Source: Planctomycetaceae bacterium
Lineage (GTDB): Bacteria; Planctomycetota; Planctomycetia; Pirellulales; Pirellulaceae
Assembly (NCBI GenBank): GCA_016794985.1
Contig: JAEUIQ010000075.1
Span: forward strand, 171,440-235,439
Reading direction: 5' to 3'
Length of the DNA: 64,000 bases
Positions 45,363-54,158 of the stretch are shown in pieces (position 1 is the first letter of the stretch; every line of letters begins with the position of its first letter). A program made the position numbers and the translations under genes. The notes beneath the pieces are model-generated. The model was not told the DNA's origin. It made no database searches and saw nothing but the letters and a program-made list of their open reading frames with translations.

Positions 45363-45409
45363 AAAACAAAAAAGGCCCGGTGTTCCAGGGGGGAAGGGAA
45401 CACCGGGCC
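45363..45409 (-). terminator. Strong intrinsic terminator, minus strand
   Basis: ggcccggtgttcc (45374-45386) and ggaacaccgggcc (45397-45409) form a perfect 13-bp stem. Read on the minus strand it is followed by TTTTTTGTTTT. It lies just upstream of the tRNA array, so it ends some other minus-strand transcript. Confidence 0.85.
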
Positions 45410-45660
45410 AGCCAACGTGAGCTGTACGGGAGTAGGCTCAGGTCCTACCGGGTTCCCTCGGGAGTCGGGCCGCTTTGAGCAGGCCGTTGGCCGGGACATT
45501 GGAATGCAACGTTCCGGCGGTCCAATGTCGGCCAATAAAGAAGTGAAGGATCGAATTCATGGCAAGTGTCTAACTTTGTTCGTCTGGAACGGGATGTTCA
45601 TGTCGTTTTCGCATCGCCTGTTCGCGGTGCAAAGAGTTAGACGTCGAGCTGCTATGAAAG
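45366..45660 (-). ncRNA. Candidate structured non-coding RNA
   Basis: There is no credible ORF here, but strong secondary structure. A 15-bp stem at 45487-45535 is built from ttggcc/ggccaa plus gacattgga/tccaatgtc. At 45568-45642 gtctaactttg pairs with caaagagttagac around two inner hairpins (gaac-gggat-gttc; gcatcgc-ctgttc-gcggtgc), giving a three-way junction. Minus-strand terminators lie at both ends (45363-45409, and a hairpin with T8 at 45666-45724), which fits a minus-strand gene of roughly 250-300 nt. It matches none of tmRNA, RNase P, SRP or 6S core motifs I could check. Strand and ends are inferred. Confidence 0.4.
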
Positions 45661-45665
45661 TTCAC

Positions 45666-45724
45666 AAAAAAAACGCGACTTAGATCAGGTTCGTCCGGCC
45701 TATGGAAGAGACCTGCGAAATCGC
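45666..45724 (-). terminator. Second minus-strand terminator-like hairpin
   Basis: gcgactt/aaatcgc and caggt/acctg pair around a 20-nt loop. On the minus strand the stem is followed by eight T residues (45666-45673). What transcript it would end is unclear; rarA lies on the other strand. Confidence 0.5.
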
Positions 45725-45839
45725 TAAAACTAACCCCGACTTACATCGGCGACTGGATCAACGAGTAATTCGTCACTCGTCTGTCTGACCGCGATGAAAC
45801 ACCCAAGCCGCGTATCCACTCAGGTGAAAGTTCTGTCCA

Positions 45840-47174
45840 ATGCGATCTCTGTTTGAAGCCGAAGAACAAGCGAATGCCCGACGCGCCATGCCGCTGGCGG
45901 CCCGAATGCGTCCTCAGAAATTAGACGAATTCGTCGGCCAAAGTCACCTGTTGGGGCCGGGCCGATTGCTTCGCCGACTGATTGATGCGGATCGATTGGG
46001 CAGCGTGATTTTTTTTGGACCGCCTGGTTGTGGCAAAACGACTCTGGCTAGTTTGTTGGCGGGGATCGGCAAGAAGTTTTACGCTCGATTGAGCGCGATC
46101 ACGGATGGTGTCGCCCAGTTGCGACAAGTGTTGGCCGAGGCCAAAGAGCGAGTGGAAACGGGGCGCGGCAAGACCGTGTTGTTTATCGACGAAATTCATC
46201 GCTTCAACAAGACTCAGCAGGACGCACTCCTGGGTGATGTGGAAAGTGGCGTGATTGACTTGGTCGGGGCAACCACCTCGAACCCCTACTTCGCGATCAA
46301 TTCGGCCTTGATCAGTCGCAGCCAGATCTTTCAATTCCAGCCGTTGACAGAAGCAGAGATCGCTGCGCTGTTGCACACGGGGTTGACTGACCCAGAGCGA
46401 GGCATGGGGGAGAGGCAAGTTACGTTGACGCCCGAGGCCATCTCGCAATTGTGCACGTGGTGTGATGGGGACGCCAGGCAAGCATTGAATGTGCTCGAAA
46501 TCGCGGTGTTGTCGAGTGCCCAAAGACCGCTAGAAGTAACAGCTGAGCTGATTCGCGAGTGCATGCAACGCAGTGCCTTGCGGTTCGACTCGACAGGCGA
46601 AGAGCATTATGACTTGGCGAGTGCTCTGATCAAGAGCATTCGCGGTTCGGATGTCGATGCGGGAATTTATTGGTTGGCCAGGCTATTGGAGTCGGGAGAA
46701 GACATTCGCTTTTTGACGCGACGTCTGGTCATTTTGGCGAGTGAAGACATTGGCAATGCGGATCCACAAGCTTTGTTGATCGCGGTGGCGTGTATGCAAG
46801 CCTGCGAGTTTATCGGATTGCCGGAAGGGCAATTGACACTGTCGCAAACCGTGGCTTATTTGGCATGCGCTCCCAAGTCAAATGCCTGTACGATTGCGAT
46901 TGGAGCGGCACGCGAGGATGTCCGAACCAAAAAAGTGGTGCCTGTCCCCAATCATTTGCGGGACGGGCATTATGCAGGCGCCAAGCAATTGGGTGTGGGC
47001 CAGGGATATCTATATGCCCATGATTTTCCGGACGGGATCGTCGCCCAGGAGTATTTGGGGGTGCCGACGACCTATTATCAGCCCACCGATCGCGGATTCG
47101 AACGTGAATTGGCCGCTAGGTTGGATAAAATCCGGGCCGTGCTGCGGGCAGATGGATCCGACCGACCCGTCTGA
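45840..47174 (+). CDS. rarA: Replication-associated recombination protein A
   Basis: A 444-residue AAA+ ATPase of the RarA/MgsA/WRNIP1 family. PLAARMRPQKLDEFVGQSHLLG leads into Walker A (GPPGCGKTT, 60-68), Walker B (VLFIDEIHRFN) and sensor ATTSNPYFAINSALISR. The C-terminal tetramerisation region has YDLASALIKSIRGSDVDAGIYWLARLLE, SEDIGNADPQ and PNHLRDGHYAGAKQLG, all standard. RarA acts at stalled replication forks with SSB. The last residues (DGSDRPV) and the stop lie inside an 18-bp satellite, so the C-terminus is locally altered. Confidence 0.96.
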   Translation: MRSLFEAEEQANARRAMPLAARMRPQKLDEFVGQSHLLGPGRLLRRLIDADRLGSVIFFGPPGCGKTTLASLLAGIGKKFYARLSAITDGVAQLRQVLAEAKERVETGRGKTVLFIDEIHRFNKTQQDALLGDVESGVIDLVGATTSNPYFAINSALISRSQIFQFQPLTEAEIAALLHTGLTDPERGMGERQVTLTPEAISQLCTWCDGDARQALNVLEIAVLSSAQRPLEVTAELIRECMQRSALRFDSTGEEHYDLASALIKSIRGSDVDAGIYWLARLLESGEDIRFLTRRLVILASEDIGNADPQALLIAVACMQACEFIGLPEGQLTLSQTVAYLACAPKSNACTIAIGAAREDVRTKKVVPVPNHLRDGHYAGAKQLGVGQGYLYAHDFPDGIVAQEYLGVPTTYYQPTDRGFERELAARLDKIRAVLRADGSDRPV

Positions 47175-47240
47175 TCCGACCGATCCGTCTGATCTGACCG
47201 ATCCGTCTGATCTGACCGATCCGACCGATCCGTCTGATCC
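47155..47240. repeat. 18-bp tandem satellite across the rarA stop
   Basis: Four units of the type gatctgaccgatccgtct start at 47155, 47173, 47191 and 47209, with a partial fifth to 47240. The rarA TGA (47172-47174) spans the junction of units 1 and 2. In another frame the array would encode Asp-Pro-Ser/Thr-Asp repeats. Confidence 0.9.
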
Positions 47241-47812
47241 AAAATTCGCTAGCAAAAATCGGCGTGATAGCATTACCGCCCCTACATCTTGTGCTGCTTA
47301 CCCAAAGCGACCTGAATATCGGCGATTAGTTTGACCCGGCTACCTTGGTGGCACAGAATGCGTGAGTCGTGTTGGTTGTGGTTCTGAAACCAGAAACACA
47401 CCAGCTTTTCAGTTCATTGTACTTAGGAATACGTGGGTCGGGTTCAAGAAAGAGGGAGCTTTCTGGCATTCGCATCGAATGGGTACCACAATTCGGCAGA
47501 AATTGAAAGAGTCAATTTCGTAAGATCGAAATCGCTTTTTTGTTTCGGAAACGATTTGGGTAGAACGATTTGGGTAGATTGTGGATCGGGCAGCATTTCG
47601 GCGAAGCACATCAGGTTGCATGGTTCTCCTTATTTGGACGTTTCTCGACACTGGTCGGTTGCAGACATCGTTTGTCGTGGCCCTAGTTGGATAGCTACCC
47701 GGGTTCAGGGTTGGACCTGGTGGCGATAGTTGGGATTCTCTGCCGCACCAATCTCTATTCCTCCTTTATCATGGCTCAAGACGAGCCCCTATCGCAATAA
47801 GGGAGTTGTTGA
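47241..47812. other. Gap with no recognised gene
   Basis: 572 bp between rarA and the C26-type gene. Overlapping short frames on both strands (47409-47729) lack motifs. The only structure noticed is a direct repeat of acgatttgggtaga around 47548-47575. It could be a decayed gene or a long leader. Confidence 0.4.
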
Positions 47813-48580
47813 ATGGTTGCCAAGCCACTAGTCGGAATTAACACGGACTTTCGCAAAGGTCAAGGAAAGCATCCTAGCCACTCGGTTGTTACTGCTGGTT
47901 ACTTTGACCGAATTTCGCGAGCCGGAGGGATCCCGGTCCTGTTACCTCCACTGGAATCAGAAATTGATTTGGAGCAAGTGCTCAACACGCTTGATGCGTT
48001 TGTGATGATTGGCGGGAACGATTATGATCCTCGGCGTGATGGATACATGGTTCATCCATCCATGAAGCTGATGGACCCACGCCGCGAGACTTTTGATCGC
48101 TGCTTGATCGAGGCCATCAGTCGGCGTCGTATGCCGTTGTTGGCGATTGGCGCAGGATTGCAATTGTTGAATGTAATGCACAAGGGCAATCTGTTTTACA
48201 ACATTCCGGACGATTTGCCGGACGCTCTGCCCCACCGCGACGCCCATGATAATGCTCACCGCCATGGGTTGGTTGTGGAACCTGGTTCGTTGATGGACAA
48301 GGTTTACGGCGATGGCGAGATTCGAGTCAATTCGCGGCATCACATTGCGATTGACGAAGTCGCGGCACCGTTCAAGGTAACGGCGCGTTGCAGCGACGGC
48401 GTCGTCGAGGCGATTGAAAGTTTGGAAGACGACTGGTTCGTGATCGGAACTCAATTTCATCCGGAAAGCGACGCCGCTTCGGCGTTGGATTTGCGGATTT
48501 TCGAGCTCTTCATTGAGGGAGTTCTGGAACATCGATCGGGTGGACTCGGAATCCCAGCGGGTTTGCGAGTTGTCGCATAA
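47813..48580 (+). CDS. Peptidase C26/class I glutamine amidotransferase-fold protein lacking the nucleophile
   Basis: A 255-residue protein of the gamma-glutamyl-GABA hydrolase (PuuD) family. GINTDFRK, GGIPVLLPP, FVMIGGNDYDPRRD, VNSRHHIAI and FVIGTQFHPES (His216, Glu218) are all in place. The nucleophile elbow, normally GICRGxQ, reads AIGAGLQ (111-117), so the Cys is Gly113 and the Arg is Ala114. Hydrolase activity by the usual mechanism is excluded. It is a single gene followed by an intrinsic terminator. A binding or regulatory role is possible. Confidence 0.85.
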   Translation: MVAKPLVGINTDFRKGQGKHPSHSVVTAGYFDRISRAGGIPVLLPPLESEIDLEQVLNTLDAFVMIGGNDYDPRRDGYMVHPSMKLMDPRRETFDRCLIEAISRRRMPLLAIGAGLQLLNVMHKGNLFYNIPDDLPDALPHRDAHDNAHRHGLVVEPGSLMDKVYGDGEIRVNSRHHIAIDEVAAPFKVTARCSDGVVEAIESLEDDWFVIGTQFHPESDAASALDLRIFELFIEGVLEHRSGGLGIPAGLRVVA

Positions 48581-48608
48581 CTCTTGAACCATAAAGTGAC
48601 TCACCCGA

Positions 48609-48645
48609 AACGCCACGGCCAGATGCCGCGGCGTTTTTTATTTCA
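48609..48645 (+). terminator. Intrinsic terminator after the C26-like gene
   Basis: aacgcc-a-cggc and gccg-c-ggcgtt pair with one mismatch around a 5-nt loop and run into ttttttattt. It starts 29 bp after the stop at 48580. Confidence 0.85.
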
Positions 48646-48840
48646 CCGTTCGCCATAGACGTAACCAGCAATCGACTTGCCTAATGGAAGGGGGGCGTCG
48701 GATGCCTCAGCTTCCGCGGACTCCTAAGGCGAACCGCGAAAGATGGTCAAGCACCTGTCCGACGGTGCCTTACCGGTTGTGGCATTTGGCGGCTCACTAC
48801 CCCGCTGAATATTCCGTGGACTGTGTTTACAATTCCGAGC

Positions 48841-49716
48841 ATGGATCTAACGCCGCCCATTCTACCGATCGATTCGATTTTGTGCGGTGACGCACGAGTT
48901 GTCTTGGATCGCCTGCCAGCGAATAGCGTCCATACGATCGTCACGAGTCCCCCGTATTTTGGTCAGCGAGATTACCAACACGACGGCCAAATTGGTCGCG
49001 AGAAGAACGCCGACCAGTACATTGATAATCTTGTCGCGGTATTCGAAGCGGCGCGACGGGTCCTAAGACCGGATGGAACTCTCTGGTTGAACTTGGGCGA
49101 TAAATACGAGGACTCACGTTTGCTTGGTCTGCCGTGGCGCGTGGCATTGGCCTTGGCGGCGGAGGGCTGGATCTTGCGGTCCGACATTATTTGGCACAAG
49201 CCCAACGCCATGCCCAGTGCCGTAAAAAGTCGTCCAACCACGGACCATGAATACGTGTTCTTGTTTAGTCGAGAATCTGAGTACTATTATGACGCTGACG
49301 CCATCCGCGAACCGCATTTAACTTTTAGCGAGCACAGCAAGATGAAAGGCGGGCGCGGCCATTTCGGCAAACGCGGGGGCACGCCCGAGCAAGGCAAGAA
49401 CGGCGGGCAGGCGAATCTACATGATGGCCGTTGGGATCAAGCTTTTCATCCCTTGGGCCGCAACAAACGCACGGTCTGGAGCGTGCCGCTGGGGAAGTTT
49501 CGCGACGCCCATTTCGCCGTCTTCCCCCAGGACCTTATTCGACCCTGTATCAAAGCGGGAGCTCCCGAAAATGGCGTGGTATTGGACCCGTTTTTCGGAG
49601 CGGGGACCGTTGGTGTGGTCGCGGTCGAGTTGGGCCGAAAGTACGTGGGGATCGAGTTGAATCCTGACTATGTGGCGTTGGCGCAACGACGCTTGACGAT
49701 GCAGGCTTGCCGGTAG
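48841..49716 (+). CDS. Site-specific DNA methyltransferase, N4/N6 type
   Basis: A 291-residue beta-class amino-methyltransferase. The catalytic motif TSPPYF lies at residues 35-40 and the SAM-binding motif DPFFGAGT at about 249-256, the motif order of the beta group. TSPPY (rather than DPPY) favours N4-cytosine methylation, though this is not decisive. An RPTTDHEYVFLFSR segment is typical of these enzymes. The ATG at 48841 is chosen over a GTG at 48823. No restriction endonuclease or specificity gene is adjacent, so it is probably a solitary regulatory methylase. Confidence 0.88.
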   Translation: MDLTPPILPIDSILCGDARVVLDRLPANSVHTIVTSPPYFGQRDYQHDGQIGREKNADQYIDNLVAVFEAARRVLRPDGTLWLNLGDKYEDSRLLGLPWRVALALAAEGWILRSDIIWHKPNAMPSAVKSRPTTDHEYVFLFSRESEYYYDADAIREPHLTFSEHSKMKGGRGHFGKRGGTPEQGKNGGQANLHDGRWDQAFHPLGRNKRTVWSVPLGKFRDAHFAVFPQDLIRPCIKAGAPENGVVLDPFFGAGTVGVVAVELGRKYVGIELNPDYVALAQRRLTMQACR

Positions 49717-49840
49717 ATTTTGCCAGCGCTGCGGCTTATACTGCTCCGCGACCGATGATCCTAGGCCGAGTCGATTCAATCGGAGAACGCCCGGATATCG
49801 TTGACTTCATCTCCCCCTGCCCTACCCAACGAGTTCCCAA

Positions 49841-51181
49841 ATGTCGCACCAGCCAGCGTTGACGCGTCGTGGTTTTCTTCAGCATTCATCAGTTGCCACC
49901 GCCGCGACGGTAATCCCGTACTATTCGTGGAGTTCGCCAGCATTCGCGAATAACTCAAAGAATGATCGCCCGCGAATCGGCTGTATTGGAACCGGTAGTA
50001 TGGGAACGGGTGATGCCGAGGATCATGCCAACTTCGGTGATATTTTGGCTGTTTGCGATGTGGATCAGAATCACGCCGAGCGAGCGAAGAATCACGAACG
50101 TATCGGGAAGGGCAAGGCGGATTTGTACAGCGATTATCGCAAAGTGTTGGAACGCAACGATATCGATGTGGTCAGCATCGTGACCCCAGATCATTGGCAC
50201 GTGAAGATCGCGTTGGAAGCCCTGGCCGCTGGGAAGCATGTGTTCTGCCAAAAGCCATTGTCGCTGACCTTGGAAGAGAATCAATTGATTCGTGCGGCCT
50301 GTCAAAAGTATTCCGACCGAGTCTTTTTGGTTGGCACGCAGCAACGCAGTGATCGCGATCGATTTTTGCGTGCAGTCAACATGGTGCAAAAAGGTCTATT
50401 GGGCGAAATCAAAAAGGTAACGGTCGGAATCGATGGCAGTCCGACCGGTGGTCCGTTCCCGGTCGCGGACGTACCCGGTCACTTGAATTGGGAGGCGTGG
50501 CAAGGTCCTGCCCCGGCTCACGAGTACCGCGAACGTCGTTGTCATTATGAGTTCCGTTGGTGGTACGAATACTCGGGTGGCAAATTCACGGATTGGGGCG
50601 CGCATCACGTCGATATCGCCCAATGGGCTTTGAACGAAAATGGTCCGGGGCAAGGTCCGATCAGTATCGATGGCACCGATGCGAAGCACCCTGTGGAATT
50701 CAAAGATGGCCATCCGATCGCGGTCGATAGCTACAACACCTCGCATGATTTTGCAGTGAGCTGTCGATTCGCCAGTGGCACGGAGATGGTCATCACCAGT
50801 CGTGGCGACAACGGTGTATTATTTGAGGGCAGCAAAGGACGCTTGTTCGTCAATCGCGGGAAGATCACCGGGAAGCCGATTCAAGAGAATTGGGACGAAG
50901 GCCAATTTGGTGACGAAGCGTTGGTTGAGTTGTACAAGGGAAAGCCTTTCGAGGGACACAAAGCCAACTTCTATCGCTCGATTGCGGAGGGTGGCTTACC
51001 GGTCAGCGATGTATTCTCGCATGTGCAGATCATGAACACCTGTCACTTGGCCGCCATTGCCGCTCGGTTAGGCCGCAAGATTCAATGGGATCCGCAAACC
51101 GAACAAATCGTCGGCGATCCACAAGCTGCCGCATTTTTTGCTCGTGAGCCACGGGCAGGATATGAATACTTGCGAAGTTGA
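49841..51181 (+). CDS. Tat-exported Gfo/Idh/MocA-family oxidoreductase
   Basis: A 446-residue protein with a twin-arginine signal (TRRGFLQHSS, residues 8-17). The NAD(P)-binding domain has IGCIGTGSMGTGDAEDH, AVCDVD and FCQKPLSLT (the usual EKP reads QKP). The C-terminal alpha/beta domain includes KFTDWGAHHVDIAQWAL. Planctomycetes carry many of these paralogues, thought to act on sugars or glycosides outside the cytoplasm. The MFS transporter downstream (110-bp spacing, same strand) could import the product. Confidence 0.9.
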   Translation: MSHQPALTRRGFLQHSSVATAATVIPYYSWSSPAFANNSKNDRPRIGCIGTGSMGTGDAEDHANFGDILAVCDVDQNHAERAKNHERIGKGKADLYSDYRKVLERNDIDVVSIVTPDHWHVKIALEALAAGKHVFCQKPLSLTLEENQLIRAACQKYSDRVFLVGTQQRSDRDRFLRAVNMVQKGLLGEIKKVTVGIDGSPTGGPFPVADVPGHLNWEAWQGPAPAHEYRERRCHYEFRWWYEYSGGKFTDWGAHHVDIAQWALNENGPGQGPISIDGTDAKHPVEFKDGHPIAVDSYNTSHDFAVSCRFASGTEMVITSRGDNGVLFEGSKGRLFVNRGKITGKPIQENWDEGQFGDEALVELYKGKPFEGHKANFYRSIAEGGLPVSDVFSHVQIMNTCHLAAIAARLGRKIQWDPQTEQIVGDPQAAAFFAREPRAGYEYLRS

Positions 51182-51290
51182 TGTATGCCGTCGTGTCAAA
51201 GGCAATGGCTTTTGTTGCGTCAGGTTTTCGAAGCTGTTTGTTTATCGCCGAGTCTGATTTTCGTTCACTGTTATGCTAGAGGAAGTTCAA

Positions 51291-52781
51291 GTGAATAACG
51301 CATCGAAGTCCAGTTCTGGGCTAATTGTTCCGTTGTTGTCCGTTATGATGTTTCTCCAGTTTTTTACGTGGGGAACTTGGTTTGCGACGTTGGGCGGGGC
51401 GATGAGTAATTATTCGTTGTCGGCATTTACTGGGGCAGCCTACGAGGCGGCTCCTATCGCAGCGATTTTCGCGCCGCTGTTTCTTGGATTGATTGCCGAC
51501 CGCTTTTTTGCCTCGGAAAAAGTAATGGGGATGTTGATGCTGATTGGCGGCATCTTGATGCTCTTCATTCCCGCAGTTGCCGAATCCGCAGCGACTTTTG
51601 CGACAGAATCCGCAGAAAAGCTCAAGGCATTAAACTTGCCGGCCAAGGAATTTGATGATCAATTCAAAGCTCTTCAACTGGCTGAGAATAGCTCGGCGAA
51701 AATGCTGGTTTGGTTGATATTGGGACATTTGTTGTGTTACATGCCCACACTGGGGTTGGGCAACACTATTGCGTTCACTCACATCAAGAATCAGGAACAA
51801 TTCCCCAAGATTCGCGTATGGGGAACGATTGGTTGGATTGCGGCGGGCCTGTTCGTTGGCATTCAAGGTTGGTCGCTGGAGTTCAAGATTTTTTCCTTAT
51901 GTGCGTATAGTTCACTCGCGTTAGGAGTCTTTTGCTTCTTTTTGCCCAACACGCCTCCTCCGCTCAAAGGCAAACCGATGGACGTGCGGTCGCTGTTCAT
52001 GGTCGATGCCTTCAAGTTGATGGCGAACTGGAATTTCTTCGTGTTCGCATTGTGCTCGACTTTGGTGTGTGTGCCATTAGCCTTCTATTATGGTTCGACT
52101 GGAAACTATTTGGCGCATACCGGGTTCGTGCAGTCCGCATCGACGATGACGATTGGTCAGATGTCCGAGATCTTTTTCATGCTTTTGATTCCGTTCTTCT
52201 TTAGGAAGTTGGGAGTCAAGAATATGATTTTGGTCGGTATTGCTGCGTGGGTGATCCGTTACATCCTGTTTGCCTATGGCGCCCCTGCCCAAGTGACATG
52301 GATGTTGTTGGCAGGTGTGGTCCTACACGGTGTCTGTTACGACTTTTTCTTTGTGACGGGCTTCATCTATACAGACAAGAAAGCGCCGACCGAGATTCGT
52401 GGTCAAGCGCAAGGGCTGCTGGTGTTCTTAACCCAAGGTGTCGGCATGTTCTTTGGTTACCGCATCATGGCGGGCGGGAACTTGTTTGGTCTGCCCTTGA
52501 ATTTGACGTTCGGACAATACGGCGAGCAAGTCAGTCGGTCGGATGCGTATTCGGAAGCATTGAAAACAGCACGTGGCGAAGTGGCATCGCCAAGTTTTCT
52601 CGAGTCATTGTCTATGATGTTCTCCAAAAGTTTGCCGGAGAATTTGGATCCCGAGTTACTTGCTGCAACTATGGCCCAATGGAAGAATTTTTGGATTTCG
52701 CCTGCGATCATGGCGGCAATCGTGTTTGTGGTTTTTGCGGTGGCGTTTTGGGATCGGACTAAAACCGATTCCGACGAATAA
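51291..52781 (+). CDS. MFS transporter of the nucleoside:H+ symporter type
   Basis: A 496-residue protein with about twelve membrane helices. The GTG at 51291 has agaggaag at 7-nt spacing and is preferred to an ATG at 51273. The MFFLQ-like start (SVMMFLQFFTWGTWFATLGG) and the central RVWGTIGWIAAG resemble NupG/XapB-type nucleoside or sugar porters common in planctomycetes. An insertion after helix 11 (about residues 405-455) is hydrophilic. It probably forms a unit with the Gfo/Idh/MocA gene. Confidence 0.85.
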   Translation: MNNASKSSSGLIVPLLSVMMFLQFFTWGTWFATLGGAMSNYSLSAFTGAAYEAAPIAAIFAPLFLGLIADRFFASEKVMGMLMLIGGILMLFIPAVAESAATFATESAEKLKALNLPAKEFDDQFKALQLAENSSAKMLVWLILGHLLCYMPTLGLGNTIAFTHIKNQEQFPKIRVWGTIGWIAAGLFVGIQGWSLEFKIFSLCAYSSLALGVFCFFLPNTPPPLKGKPMDVRSLFMVDAFKLMANWNFFVFALCSTLVCVPLAFYYGSTGNYLAHTGFVQSASTMTIGQMSEIFFMLLIPFFFRKLGVKNMILVGIAAWVIRYILFAYGAPAQVTWMLLAGVVLHGVCYDFFFVTGFIYTDKKAPTEIRGQAQGLLVFLTQGVGMFFGYRIMAGGNLFGLPLNLTFGQYGEQVSRSDAYSEALKTARGEVASPSFLESLSMMFSKSLPENLDPELLAATMAQWKNFWISPAIMAAIVFVVFAVAFWDRTKTDSDE

Positions 52782-52829
52782 TCCTTCGTATCTTGATTGG
52801 CGCCGTTGAACGTGTCGGGGAGAAGCAGC

Positions 52830-54131
52830 GTGAACACAAAAGGCGATTCGCTACCAAACGATTCGCCGAACGTGTTAGAGCACTTCATTCCGATCCGGGC
52901 GGCCCAATTGGTTCGTGCGTTATTGCGTCAGCGTGGACTACAGCCACAGCAAGTCGAGCAATTTCAGAAATTGGCGGACTTGCTCACTGCCCACTTTCAT
53001 CGTTCCACAATCTTCCAATTGGAAGACTACTTGGAAGATTACGCCGCCTTTGATCCGGACCAGGAACTCGTGTACCACCATCGCGAGGGGGCTGGGATCA
53101 TGGCCATGCGGGGCGAACGCTTTGCCCAGCAGCTCGCAGAACTCTTAAAAACGGCAAACTACCTTCGTCTGACGCAGGAGGAAATCGAAGAGTCGCTGCG
53201 CACCGCGACGGGTTGGGGTGTGCGATACTCGGTCGACTTCAAAAATTTCGATTTGTTGCAAGTTTATGTGCGTGGGATCAAGCCAAGGCGGCTTTTTCGC
53301 CGAATTTGGTGGACCCCGTGGCGCCAAGAGTCACGTTGGATCGATGTCTACAAACGCGTCGTCTTGATCTTTCGGATGAAGGCGAGCCATAAGTTGGGCC
53401 CACAATTCGATTCCGACAGTATCTATCTCAAAATTTTCAAAGACATGCCGGAAACGGAAGTCGACATGATGATGCCGGGCTCGCGAGTTCGCTTCTCATG
53501 GGCGGATCGTGGCAAGGTATTGTTCCCTGCCATCGGCGGGATCTTCGCCGGCATGCGTCTGGCCAAGGCACTTGTGATTTGGGGGCCACGGATTTCCTTG
53601 TTTGTCCGTTTCATCGCGCTGACGTCGATTTTGAAATGGATCGGAGGCAGCACGTGGTTTGCAGATTGGGCCTTGAATGCCAAAGGGGATGGCCTCAACT
53701 TTACAGGCTGGACGGTGGCCGGTGTTTTGGCCCTCACCTTTTACTTTGTGAAGTATTGGCTGTCTCATAACCGCACCACTCGCGAGCACCAAGGGCTGCT
53801 GACCAATAACTTGTACCTGCGAAATCTGGGCAATAATGGCGCGGTTTTATTCCAAATAATGGAAGACGCCAAAGAGCAAGAACTGCGGGAGTTGTTTTTA
53901 GGTTACTTTCTGCTGTGGCAAAAAGCGGGCCCAAACGGATGGTCGACCGAAGAATTGGATTGCCAAGCCCAGGGGTACCTGCGAAAATTACTGAAACGCG
54001 AAATCGACTTTGAAGTATCGGATTCGCTCCGCAAACTCCGCGACTTCAAATTGGTCGAACAAACGCCTAACGGCCATTGGGTCGCGATTGATATCGAGAC
54101 GGCTATTCAAAGAATTGCTGCGAGAAAGTAA
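52830..54131 (+). CDS. DUF3754 (TMEM143-like) membrane protein
   Basis: A 433-residue protein. The GTG at 52830 follows ggggag at 7-nt spacing; an upstream TTG frame start at 52797 is discounted. The N-terminal 220 residues are soluble (EHFIPIRAAQLVRALL, DVYKRVVLIFRMK, SIYLKIFKDMPETEVDMMMPG). Two membrane helices lie at about residues 270-290 and 305-325, and a C-terminal helical domain includes WSTEELDCQAQGYLRKLL. DUF3754 proteins occur in bacteria and as TMEM143 in mitochondria; their role is unknown. Confidence 0.85.
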   Translation: MNTKGDSLPNDSPNVLEHFIPIRAAQLVRALLRQRGLQPQQVEQFQKLADLLTAHFHRSTIFQLEDYLEDYAAFDPDQELVYHHREGAGIMAMRGERFAQQLAELLKTANYLRLTQEEIEESLRTATGWGVRYSVDFKNFDLLQVYVRGIKPRRLFRRIWWTPWRQESRWIDVYKRVVLIFRMKASHKLGPQFDSDSIYLKIFKDMPETEVDMMMPGSRVRFSWADRGKVLFPAIGGIFAGMRLAKALVIWGPRISLFVRFIALTSILKWIGGSTWFADWALNAKGDGLNFTGWTVAGVLALTFYFVKYWLSHNRTTREHQGLLTNNLYLRNLGNNGAVLFQIMEDAKEQELRELFLGYFLLWQKAGPNGWSTEELDCQAQGYLRKLLKREIDFEVSDSLRKLRDFKLVEQTPNGHWVAIDIETAIQRIAARK

Positions 54132-54158
54132 TGGCAGCCGAACAACAGGGAATCTGTC

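Noticed and set aside
45413..45660. SRP RNA, tmRNA, RNase P, 6S RNA or hammerhead ribozyme
   Set aside because: Core motifs (GGAAGGAAGCAG, tRNA-like T-arm, GAGGAAAGTCC, CTGATGA) were not found on either strand.
47409..47729. Overlapping small frames on both strands after rarA
   Set aside because: Neither shows a motif or start signal; mutual overlap suggests chance frames.
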